Source: Devosia sp. (GTDB lineage: Bacteria > Pseudomonadota > Alphaproteobacteria > Rhizobiales > Devosiaceae). Taken from it: a stretch of DNA of 7,600 nucleotides. The translations under genes and the position numbers were made by a program. The stretch spans positions 1 through 7,600 of the forward strand of contig JAQGKG010000027.1 of the NCBI GenBank assembly GCA_028290245.1, read 5' to 3'. Numbering within the stretch: the first letter of the stretch is position 1; each line of letters starts with the position of its first letter. Below the pieces are notes generated by a model, which did no database searches, was not told where the DNA came from, and saw only the letters and a program-made list of their open reading frames with translations. Of the stretch, positions 1 to 6,305 are shown piece after piece.

Positions 1-1186
1 GCTTGACGCCGATGACGGGGGTCTGGTTGCGGTCGGAACGGATGGGGACGATAAAGTCATCGGCGGTGACTGGCTTTGCCTGCATCGAGGTGAGACCGAC
101 CATCTCAACGGGTTTGCGGGCAGCGAACAGTTCAGGGCCGACGAGGCGACCGGCGGTAATGACATCGCTGACGCGGCAATCTTCGAGGCTGTCGAGCAGG
201 GCGATATCGGCGCGCCAGCCGGGGGCGACGAGGCCGCGATCGGCGAGGCCGAAAATGCGCGCGGCCGAGTGGCTAGCGGCGCGATAGACGTGATGCAGCG
301 GGCGGCCCATGGCGATCAGGCGCCGAATAGAGCTGTCGAGATGGCCTTCCTCGGCGATATCGAGCGGGTTGCGGTCATCGGTGCAGAGGGCGACGAAGCT
401 CGAGGTGTTTTCGTCCAGCACTTCGGCGAGGGCTTTGAGATCTTTGGAGACCGAGCCTTCGCGGATCAGGATGGCCATGCCCTTGGCGAGTTTTTCGCGG
501 GCTTCGGCGGCGCTGGTGGCTTCGTGATCAGTGCGGATGGCGGCAGCCAGATAGCCATTGAGCGCCTGGCCGAGCAGCAGTGGGGCGTGGCCGTCGATAT
601 GGCCGGACTGGAACGCGACGAGCTTGGCGATGATGCCCGGATCGGCATTGAGCACACCGGGGAAGTTCATCATCTCGGCAAGACCGATGACCTTGGGGTG
701 GCTGCGGAAGGGTTCGAGGTCTTCGATTTCCAGCGATGCGCCCGAGGTTTCGAAGGCGGTGGCGGGCACGCAGGAGGAGAGGTTGACGCGGACGTCCATC
801 ACCGTCTGTTCGGCACAGTCGAGGAAGTATTTGATGCCCTCGGCGCCCAGCACGTTGGCGATTTCGTGCGGGTCGCAGATCACGGTGGTGACGCCATGCG
901 GCAGCACGCAGCGGTCGAACTCGAAGGGGGTAACGAGGGAGGATTCGATATGCAGATGGGTATCGATGAAGCCGGGGACGGCGAAACGGCCGTTGCCATC
1001 GATGGTGACCTTGCCTTCGTAGCGCGCGTGGGTGCCGACGATACGGTCGGCGACTATGGCGATGTCGGTTTGGGTGACCGCGCCGGTGATCACATCGAGC
1101 AATCGCACATTCTTGATGACGAGGTCCGCCGGCTCCTTTCCCTGTCCAGCCATGATCATGCGGGTGAGGGTGGCGGCGTCTGTCAT
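1..1186 (-). CDS. ade: Adenine deaminase, N-terminal 395 residues (cut by window edge)
   Basis: This cytoplasmic purine-salvage enzyme of the amidohydrolase superfamily (EC 3.5.4.2) converts adenine to hypoxanthine and ammonia. The frame stays open from 1186 to the window edge. Family motifs occur in order: PGFIDTHLHIES with metal-ligand histidines H77 and H79, CDPHE at 104-108, LAEMMNFPGV with E171, DGH at 198-200, and CTDDRNP with the aspartates D270 and D271. The match to E. coli Ade, recalled from memory, is close throughout. Family members are usually 560-600 residues, so roughly the last third lies outside the window. I chose the ATG at 1186 because AGGAAAA lies just upstream; an in-frame ATG at 1210 would add eight residues but has no ribosome binding site. 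The gene is divergent from the small membrane protein gene. No purine riboswitch is visible in the 128 bases between the two start codons. Confidence 0.95.
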   Translation of the reverse strand, partial: MTDAATLTRMIMAGQGKEPADLVIKNVRLLDVITGAVTQTDIAIVADRIVGTHARYEGKVTIDGNGRFAVPGFIDTHLHIESSLVTPFEFDRCVLPHGVTTVICDPHEIANVLGAEGIKYFLDCAEQTVMDVRVNLSSCVPATAFETSGASLEIEDLEPFRSHPKVIGLAEMMNFPGVLNADPGIIAKLVAFQSGHIDGHAPLLLGQALNGYLAAAIRTDHEATSAAEAREKLAKGMAILIREGSVSKDLKALAEVLDENTSSFVALCTDDRNPLDIAEEGHLDSSIRRLIAMGRPLHHVYRAASHSAARIFGLADRGLVAPGWRADIALLDSLEDCRVSDVITAGRLVGPELFAARKPVEMVGLTSMQAKPVTADDFIVPIRSDRNQTPVIGVK

Positions 1187-1215
1187 GGAGTTTTCCTGCG
1201 ATTTGGTCATGGGCG

Positions 1216-1244
1216 AAAGTCGGCCGCCTGAGCGGCTGCGTCAA
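1216..1244 (-). promoter_or_regulatory. Weak candidate promoter for ade, with an embedded hairpin
   Basis: Read on the minus strand, TTGACG (1239-1244) fits an alphaproteobacterial -35 box, and GACTTT (1216-1221) sits 17 bases on as a poor -10 match. The spacer is almost entirely an inverted repeat, GCCGC/GCGGC (1223-1227 and 1232-1236), extendable by one wobble and one C-G pair. No convincing promoter is visible in the other direction for the plus-strand genes. This is a guess from short motifs in GC-rich DNA. Confidence 0.2.
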
Positions 1245-1314
1245 GGACGCCGACGCCGCAAGCGGAACCGCGGGGCACGGACCACGTTTGGGTTGCTGAC
1301 TCAAGGAGAGCGTG

Positions 1315-1476
1315 ATGCAACAGACCTATGATCCGAACAAGAACAAGACCGAGGTGCGCCAAGCCAGCCCGCGCAAGATGAACCTGCGCGTTTTGGTGAC
1401 GTCGATGGTGGGCGTCATCGTGCTGTTTGCCGTCATTTATCTGGTCTACACGCTCACTCAATCCAACCCGAACTAA
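1315..1476 (+). CDS. Small single-pass membrane protein, function unknown
   Basis: The ORF encodes 53 residues. A hydrophilic, basic N-terminal part (residues 1-25, with NKNK, RQASPRK and a final R) is followed by a hydrophobic span at about residues 26-47 (VLVTSMVGVIVLFAVIYLVY and flanks), then a short polar tail ending QSNPN. Positive charges before the span suggest an N-in, C-out inner-membrane protein. The strong ribosome binding site AAGGAGAG at 1303-1310, four bases before the ATG, is the best evidence that it is translated. It lies four bases upstream of the topoisomerase IB start, whose own ribosome binding site is weak, so the two may be translationally coupled. I do not recognise a named family, and no function can be assigned from the sequence. 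Confidence 0.75.
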   Translation: MQQTYDPNKNKTEVRQASPRKMNLRVLVTSMVGVIVLFAVIYLVYTLTQSNPN

Positions 1477-1480
1477 AAAG

Positions 1481-2476
1481 ATGCGCCTCGTCAAGGTTAG
1501 CCGAACCGACCTGACCCTTAGCCGCCAGAAGAGCGGCAAGGGTTTTTGCTATCGTGACGCCAGCGGCGCGCTGGTGTGCGATGCGGTCACAAAGGCGCGC
1601 ATCCGGTCGCTGGGTATTCCACCGGCGTGGCAGAACGTGCGGATTGCTCCAAGTCATAATGGTCATATCCAGGTGCTTGGTGTGGATGAGGCTGGGCGCG
1701 ATCAGTATATCTATCATCCGGAGTGGGAGCTGCGCCGCGACGGCAAGAAGCAGTTGCGGCTGGCCGCACTGACCAGTGCCCTGCCACGCGTTCGCAAAAG
1801 GGTTGCCGAGGCGCTGAAGGCTGAAACCGGTAGCCGCGAGTTGGCATTGGCTATTGCGGTGGCATTTATCGATAAAACCGCAATGAGGGTTGGGCGGGAG
1901 AAGTACCTTGAGGCCAACGGCACGCGCGGTGCCGGTACGCTGTTTGCGCGAGACGTGCGCGTTGCGGGCGATGAAGTGTCCATGGAGTTCGACGCCAAGG
2001 GTGGAAAGCGTGCTGAATATCGCTTGACCGATGCCCGGCTGGCAGATGCGGTGAGCCGCATCAAGACCTTGCCCGGCAAACGCCTGTTGAAGTACCGCGA
2101 CGACGCCGGAAAGGTTCGGCCAATCAAGACCGAAGCGATCAACGCCTATTTGCGCGAGTTGTCAGGCGTCGAGATTTCGGCCAAGGACTTTCGCACTCTC
2201 CACGCCAGTGCCTTGGCGGGTGAGGCGTTGGCACAGCTTGAGGCTGGGAAGTCGGAGACAGCGCGGCGGCGTCAGATGGCGCAGGTCGCAAAACAGGTTT
2301 CCGAGGTGCTGCGCAATACCCCGGCGATCTGCCGCAAGTCGTATATTGCGCCGTGCCTATTTAAGCTGTTCGACAACGGCAAGCTGAAGACAATGTGGGA
2401 GAGCGCCGGGAGTGGGCGTGCGGGCTTACTGACGCGCGAGAAGCGGCTCGGCGTTGTTTTGGCTGCGATGGCCTAG
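1481..2476 (+). CDS. DNA topoisomerase IB (poxvirus-type)
   Basis: This ATP-independent type IB topoisomerase relaxes supercoils by nicking one strand through a 3'-phosphotyrosine intermediate. It has 331 residues, a normal size for the bacterial branch. The N-terminal domain carries GIPPAWQNVRIAP, NGHIQVLGVDEAGRDQY and HPEW. The catalytic domain carries R136 (MRVGREKY), K173 (in the FDAK hairpin), R238 (DFRT), N279 (NTPA) and nucleophile Y288 (RKSY). These fall one residue before the pentad I recall for the Deinococcus radiodurans enzyme (R137, K174, R239, N280, Y289), so the enzyme should be active. After DFRT it reads LHAS where many bacterial members have W-G/A-G-T. The start at 1481 follows the upstream small ORF by four bases with only a weak AAAAG before it; an in-frame ATG at 1427 would lie inside that ORF and add 18 non-family residues. 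The gene ends tail-to-tail with the cyclic-di-GMP gene. Confidence 0.95.
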   Translation: MRLVKVSRTDLTLSRQKSGKGFCYRDASGALVCDAVTKARIRSLGIPPAWQNVRIAPSHNGHIQVLGVDEAGRDQYIYHPEWELRRDGKKQLRLAALTSALPRVRKRVAEALKAETGSRELALAIAVAFIDKTAMRVGREKYLEANGTRGAGTLFARDVRVAGDEVSMEFDAKGGKRAEYRLTDARLADAVSRIKTLPGKRLLKYRDDAGKVRPIKTEAINAYLRELSGVEISAKDFRTLHASALAGEALAQLEAGKSETARRRQMAQVAKQVSEVLRNTPAICRKSYIAPCLFKLFDNGKLKTMWESAGSGRAGLLTREKRLGVVLAAMA

Positions 2477-4692
2477 GCGGCGATGTTCGGGGTGCGTGTT
2501 GCGCCAGCCTTTGAACCAAAGACCACCGAGATCTGGTCTGCCGGAACACCGCCCGAGAACAGGAAACCCTGCAGGGTGTTGCAGCCAAGATGACCGAGGA
2601 TGACGGCTTGGGCCTCGGTTTCGACACCCTCGGCAGTCACCTGCAAATCCATGGCGTGGGCGAGGGTTACGATGGCCTGGGTGATGGCGACGGAGACGTG
2701 GCCTTCGGCTAATTGCATGACGAAGGAGCGGTCGATCTTGAGGCGGTCGACGGGGTAGCGCTTGAGATAGCTCAGCGAAGAATAGCCGGTGCCGAAGTCG
2801 TCCAGTGCGATATGGATGCCGGCTTCACGGAAGGTGTGGAGGTTTTTGCTCGAGACGTGCTCGTCGTCGAGCAGGATGGATTCGGTGATTTCCAGTTCCA
2901 GATCCGCGGGGCGCATGCCGGTCTGGCGCAACACGTCGAACACCTGAGTGGCGAAGCGCGGATTGCGGAGCTGGGTCGGCGAAATGTTGACGGCGATGGT
3001 TCGGGTCGGAGCGGTGGCGCCAAGCTCGCAGGCCCGGCGCAGCACGAATTCGCCAAGCGCTTCTATCAGGCCGGTGGCTTCTGCAACGGGGATGAAGCGG
3101 GCCGGGGAAATCTGCCCGTATTTGGGGTGAAGCCAGCGGGCGAGGACTTCGGCGCCGATGATGCGGCGGGTTTGCTGATCCACCAGCGGCTGGAATACTA
3201 CCGATAGCTGGTCGTCACGCTGCAGCGCTTCGCGCAACTCGCCCTCGATGGTGTGCTGCAACTGTACCAGTTCGTTCATATGCTCTTCGTAGACCACGGC
3301 GCGGTTGCGGCCAGTTGATTTGGCTTCATAGAGCGCGATATCGGCCTTGCGCATCAACTCACGCGGATCGGCAAGGCCGCCGACGGCGCTGACGATGCCG
3401 ATGCTGGCGCCGACATGGGCTTTGAACTGTTGCAGGTCGAACGGCTTGCCGATGGTGTCGATGATGCGGGCGGCAACGGCCATCGGGTCGACGTCATATT
3501 CCTGGGCCTCGATCATCACCACGAACTCGTCGCCGCCGAGGCGGACGATCATCACGTCGGGGCCGACGATGGTGCGGATGCGGCGGCCTACGGCGCAGAT
3601 CAACTCGTCGCCGGCCTGGTGACCGAGCGTGTCGTTGACCTGTTTGAAGCGGTCGAGATCGAGCATCAGTAGGGCTAGATAGCTGTTGGGTGCGCTGCGG
3701 TCGGTTAGTGCCCTGGCCAGCGCCGCGTCGAGGCTAGCGCGGTTGGGCAGGCCGGTCAGGCGATCATGGGCCGCCTGGTGTTCGGCATTGCGCCGGCCGG
3801 CTTCGACGGCGGCGGACGACTGCCGCAACTGGCGCAGCAACAGGAACACCAGGACTGCCGCGATGATGAAGCCGCCCAGCAGCGCCGGGCCGGTGTGTCG
3901 CAGCATGGTTAGGCCGGGGCGCTCGCGGTCCCATTCGAAGAAGGCGACGAAGCGTCCGGCGCCGTTGAATATGGGATAGATGGCGCGGTTGGCGTTGCCG
4001 GTTTTGGACAGGCTGAAGCGGCCATTTTCGAGCATGTAGTCACGGCTCATCTGCGCGGCGGCGACGTCATCGAGAAACATCACGCTGGCGAGCAGAGGCT
4101 CGGTGCCCGGTTTCTGCGCGATAGCCCCGGTGTTGGAAACGATGGTGGTGACCGCGATCATGGCGGGCATGCCTTCGATCACCGCAAAATCCGACAGTGC
4201 AGCGGGCCTTGGGCCCTGGGTGTCTTCGTTGAACGTCGCCGGCAGTGCGCGCACCCGTTCCACCAGAGCGAGGATCGGGCCGGTGAATTTGTCATAGCTG
4301 GCGGCATTGAGGGCCACGCCGTCATGCATGACGTAGAGCGGCTGGTTATCGGCACCGAATACCATGGTACGCTGATGGCCAAAGAAATTGGACATCCAGC
4401 GGCCAAGGTTGTTATCGACCCAGTTGAAGTTGAACATCAACTTGGTGTTGACGACCGCATCGTCCTTGCTGGCAACGCTGCTCAATTCGCGGATCAACTG
4501 GCTGCGCCGGGTCTGCATGACCTGCTGCAGCATTTCGCTTTGGCGCACCGCAGCGCGCTCATCAATATTGCCGGTAGACCAAAAGACAAAGCCAAGCACC
4601 GCTGCGGCAGTTATGCCCAGCGCGAGTACGACCGGCAGCAGAACGGAGGCAGAGAATTGCCAACGCTCAAGCGTCGAAGTTTTGGCCTGCAT
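2473..4692 (-). CDS. CHASE4-GGDEF-EAL cyclic-di-GMP synthase/phosphodiesterase
   Basis: This 739-residue inner-membrane signalling protein has membrane spans at about 14-39 and 267-288. They enclose a periplasmic sensor of about 225 residues that resembles CHASE4 (FNFNWVDNNLGRW, FGHQRTMVFGADNQPLYVMHDG). The GGDEF domain (about 305-465) has an intact RLGGDEF at 384-390 and the LDLDRFKQVNDTLGH motif, so synthase activity is possible. The inhibitory RxxD is absent: V376 occupies the arginine place before GPD. The EAL domain (about 480-725) reads EVL at 515-517, a tolerated variant. It keeps the other catalytic residues N569, E601, D631, D632, K652, E688 and Q708, with spacing equal to that recalled for Pseudomonas RocR, so phosphodiesterase activity is likely. 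The ATG at 4692 has only a weak GCGGAAA ribosome binding site. It lies 86 bases downstream of the ROK regulator on the same strand, with no strong terminator between them. The net direction of activity cannot be read from sequence. Confidence 0.96.
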   Translation of the reverse strand: MQAKTSTLERWQFSASVLLPVVLALGITAAAVLGFVFWSTGNIDERAAVRQSEMLQQVMQTRRSQLIRELSSVASKDDAVVNTKLMFNFNWVDNNLGRWMSNFFGHQRTMVFGADNQPLYVMHDGVALNAASYDKFTGPILALVERVRALPATFNEDTQGPRPAALSDFAVIEGMPAMIAVTTIVSNTGAIAQKPGTEPLLASVMFLDDVAAAQMSRDYMLENGRFSLSKTGNANRAIYPIFNGAGRFVAFFEWDRERPGLTMLRHTGPALLGGFIIAAVLVFLLLRQLRQSSAAVEAGRRNAEHQAAHDRLTGLPNRASLDAALARALTDRSAPNSYLALLMLDLDRFKQVNDTLGHQAGDELICAVGRRIRTIVGPDVMIVRLGGDEFVVMIEAQEYDVDPMAVAARIIDTIGKPFDLQQFKAHVGASIGIVSAVGGLADPRELMRKADIALYEAKSTGRNRAVVYEEHMNELVQLQHTIEGELREALQRDDQLSVVFQPLVDQQTRRIIGAEVLARWLHPKYGQISPARFIPVAEATGLIEALGEFVLRRACELGATAPTRTIAVNISPTQLRNPRFATQVFDVLRQTGMRPADLELEITESILLDDEHVSSKNLHTFREAGIHIALDDFGTGYSSLSYLKRYPVDRLKIDRSFVMQLAEGHVSVAITQAIVTLAHAMDLQVTAEGVETEAQAVILGHLGCNTLQGFLFSGGVPADQISVVFGSKAGATRTPNIAA

Positions 4693-4778
4693 CTGATTTC
4701 CGCTGCGTCCCTATGGAATAGATCATAGCGCGCGGGAAATTGCTGAGTAGTTACCGAGCACAAGGCAGAATATCAGCG

Positions 4779-6002
4779 CTATGGTGCGGTATTCTCCTTG
4801 AACAGTACTTCGCGGTCTTGGGTGAAGTTGGCGAGCAGAGGCAGGCAGGCGCCGCCGATCTCGCGCGCACCGAAGCCAATGGTGCCTTCGGCGATGCTGA
4901 ACGGCGCCAATCCTTGCAGGTCGAACTCGGCGAGGGCCGCGTGCGTCGCACGCACCAGGTCGGCCCGAACGGACTTTGGGAAGGCGCCGTCGATGACCAC
5001 AGTGCGGAAGTCGATGATCGATACAGCGGTGACTGCAGCTAGCGCGAGGCTGCGGGCGGCCTGATCGATCCAGTCGGTCAGTGGCTGGCCCAAGTCGCCC
5101 CACTGGCCCGGCTCGCGCCATAGCATTTGCGGGTCAGCGCCGGCTGCTTCGAGGCGTTCGGCGAGCACATAGATCGAAGCGCTTCGGAGGATTTGCTGGA
5201 AGCCGCCTGAACCATTGGGCACGGGCAGGGGGCCGATGGCGCCGCCATAGCCGGTGCGGCCGGGGAACAGATGGCCGTTGAGCACGACGCCGCCGCCGAT
5301 GAAGGAGCCGAGGAAAATGTAGAGGAAGTCGTCGCCGTGCTGGCCATTGCCGAGCACCAGTTCTGCGGCGCAGGCGGCGGTGCCGTCATTGTGGAAATAC
5401 ACCGGCCATGGGCTGATGCCGGCGATGTCGGCGCGAACATCGGCCTGGCGCCACGCTTCCAACACATCGGGCGGGGCGCCGAGTTGGGATTCCCAATTCC
5501 ACAATTCAAACGGCGAGGCGATGCCGAAACCGGCAATGCGGCGACGGTCGGTGTCGTCGAGTGCGGGGGTCAGCTCATCGATGCCGCGCTGGGCCAAGGT
5601 GCGGATGATCTCGGGCGTCGGATAGGGATGCGGCTGGTGGATGCGGCCCAACACGGTGCCGATGAAATCCATCAAGACCACGTCCGAGCTGCGGCGGCCA
5701 ATCTTGAGGCCGAGGAAAAACGCGCCGCGTGGATTAAGCGCATAGGGCACGAGGGGCTGACCCACTTTGCCGCGCAAGGGATCGAGCCGGAGCAGGATGC
5801 CGTCATCTTCGAGGCTATTGGCAATGGTTGAAATGGTCTGTGGCGAGAGGCCGGTGCGGCGGGCGATATCGGCCTTGGGCAGGCTGCCGTGACGGCGGAT
5901 CAGCGAGAGCACCAGTCGCTCATTGTAGAGGCGCACGCCGGTCTGGTTGGTGCCGCGGCTCAGATCATCCAGACTGGTGCGAGCCGTGCCCCTCCTGACC
6001 AT
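4779..6002 (-). CDS. frcR: ROK-family transcriptional regulator, probable FrcR
   Basis: This is a DNA-binding ROK (repressor, ORF, kinase) protein that probably controls the divergent sugar transporter by sensing a sugar or sugar phosphate. From the ATG at 6002 it has 407 residues. A winged helix-turn-helix occupies about residues 27-85 (NERLVLSLIRRHGSLPKADIA, then GLSPQTISTIANSLEDDG), followed by the two-lobed sugar-kinase fold with FHNDG (D206) and the glycine loop GSFIGGG at 232-238. The zinc site typical of ROK repressors (CxCGxxGCxE) is missing: the region after G251 (GYGGAIG, then PLPVPNGSGG) contains no cysteine. I chose 6002 because GGAG lies nine bases upstream; the ATGs at 6023 and 6077 lack a well-spaced site. 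The symbol rests on the divergent position next to frcB, as in Sinorhizobium meliloti, where frcR is also a ROK gene. The ligand is not proven. Confidence 0.9.
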   Translation of the reverse strand: MVRRGTARTSLDDLSRGTNQTGVRLYNERLVLSLIRRHGSLPKADIARRTGLSPQTISTIANSLEDDGILLRLDPLRGKVGQPLVPYALNPRGAFFLGLKIGRRSSDVVLMDFIGTVLGRIHQPHPYPTPEIIRTLAQRGIDELTPALDDTDRRRIAGFGIASPFELWNWESQLGAPPDVLEAWRQADVRADIAGISPWPVYFHNDGTAACAAELVLGNGQHGDDFLYIFLGSFIGGGVVLNGHLFPGRTGYGGAIGPLPVPNGSGGFQQILRSASIYVLAERLEAAGADPQMLWREPGQWGDLGQPLTDWIDQAARSLALAAVTAVSIIDFRTVVIDGAFPKSVRADLVRATHAALAEFDLQGLAPFSIAEGTIGFGAREIGGACLPLLANFTQDREVLFKENTAP

Positions 6003-6112
6003 TAAGACGCGCTCCGTTAACATCTGATAGCCGTTGGCATTTCCTGCCCTTAGGCGGCATGGGGCATCAAATTGCAATCCATTTCAGCGGTTTACGAGCA
6101 GCCCCAAACTGC

Positions 6113-6141
6113 AGCAAAGGCCAAGGGCGACACGCTGTCAA
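6113..6141 (-). promoter_or_regulatory. Candidate promoter for the ROK regulator
   Basis: On the minus strand a perfect TTGACA (6136-6141) stands at the outer edge of the palindrome, mirroring the frcB -35 box. The -10 seventeen bases on, TTTGCT (6113-6118), is poor, though alphaproteobacterial promoters often rely on the -35 box. It would give a leader of about 100 bases before the ATG at 6002. The rest of the leader (6003-6112) shows nothing further that I can support. Confidence 0.35.
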
Positions 6142-6172
6142 TTAATAAATCACTTGGATTAACTTATTGACA
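6136..6172. promoter_or_regulatory. 37-base imperfect palindrome, probable ROK operator
   Basis: Perfect 7-base arms TGTCAAT (6136-6142) and ATTGACA (6166-6172) flank an AT-rich centre in which six more of eleven pairs are symmetric, including AATC/GATT at 6148-6151 and 6157-6160. In all 13 of 18 pairs match around position 6154. It also contains a direct repeat ATTAA 17 bases apart (6141-6145 and 6158-6162). Its AT-richness contrasts with the GC-rich flanks. Each arm contains the -35 hexamer of one of the divergent promoters, so a regulator bound here could block both. The binding protein is inferred from position only. Confidence 0.6.
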
Positions 6173-6195
6173 GGGCGTTGCGGTTGGACTGTTAT
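6167..6195 (+). promoter_or_regulatory. Sigma-70-type promoter of frcB
   Basis: A perfect -35 TTGACA (6167-6172) and a -10 TGTTAT (6190-6195, four of six consensus bases) are separated by the ideal 17 bases, predicting a start of transcription near 6202. The -35 box is the right arm of the palindrome, which fits repression by a protein bound there. The resulting leader to the frcB ATG would be about 104 bases. Confidence 0.65.
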
Positions 6196-6208
6196 GAGAC
6201 GACGAAGC

Positions 6209-6236
6209 GGGCAACGAGGAGAAACGTTGCCCTTTT
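6209..6236 (+). promoter_or_regulatory. Terminator-like hairpin in the frcB leader
   Basis: GGGCAACG (6209-6216) and CGTTGCCC (6225-6232) form a perfect 8-base stem closing an 8-base loop AGGAGAAA, followed at once by TTTT (6233-6236). It would begin about seven bases after the predicted transcription start. On the plus strand no gene ends here, so an ordinary gene-end terminator makes no sense. It could be a 5' mRNA-stabilising hairpin or a premature terminator (attenuator). The four-base T run is short for a strong terminator. The loop carries a ribosome-binding-like AGGAG with no start codon at a useful distance. Confidence 0.5.
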
Positions 6237-6305
6237 CCGATGGCGGATCGACGGACCGGAACATCGGCCGCGAGCGCATTTGAAATCTCGGGAGGAGATA
6301 AATCG

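Noticed and set aside
269..1231. A 320-residue open frame on the plus strand opposite ade
   Set aside because: It is antisense to a gene with clear family motifs. Its composition (rich in G, D, H, E, F, V) is the typical shadow of GC-rich coding DNA, with no recognisable domain.
528..1304. A 258-residue minus-strand frame overlapping the start of ade
   Set aside because: It is the same strand in another frame, very rich in R, P and H, while the ade frame carries all the conserved motifs.
1187..1314. A purine riboswitch upstream of ade
   Set aside because: The region is GC-rich, shows only one short hairpin, and lacks the conserved three-way junction of the purine aptamer.
4711..4728. CTATG/CATAG inverted repeat between the ROK regulator and the cyclic-di-GMP gene, considered as a terminator
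   Set aside because: The stem is only five bases, AT-containing and without a T run on the minus strand.
5271..5831. A 186-residue plus-strand frame opposite the ROK regulator
   Set aside because: It is antisense to a well-supported ROK coding frame and shows no domain or good ribosome binding site.
6240..6305. A 22-residue N-terminal extension of frcB
   Set aside because: It would bury the signal peptide, and the ATG at 6306 has the ideal ribosome binding site GGAGGAG.
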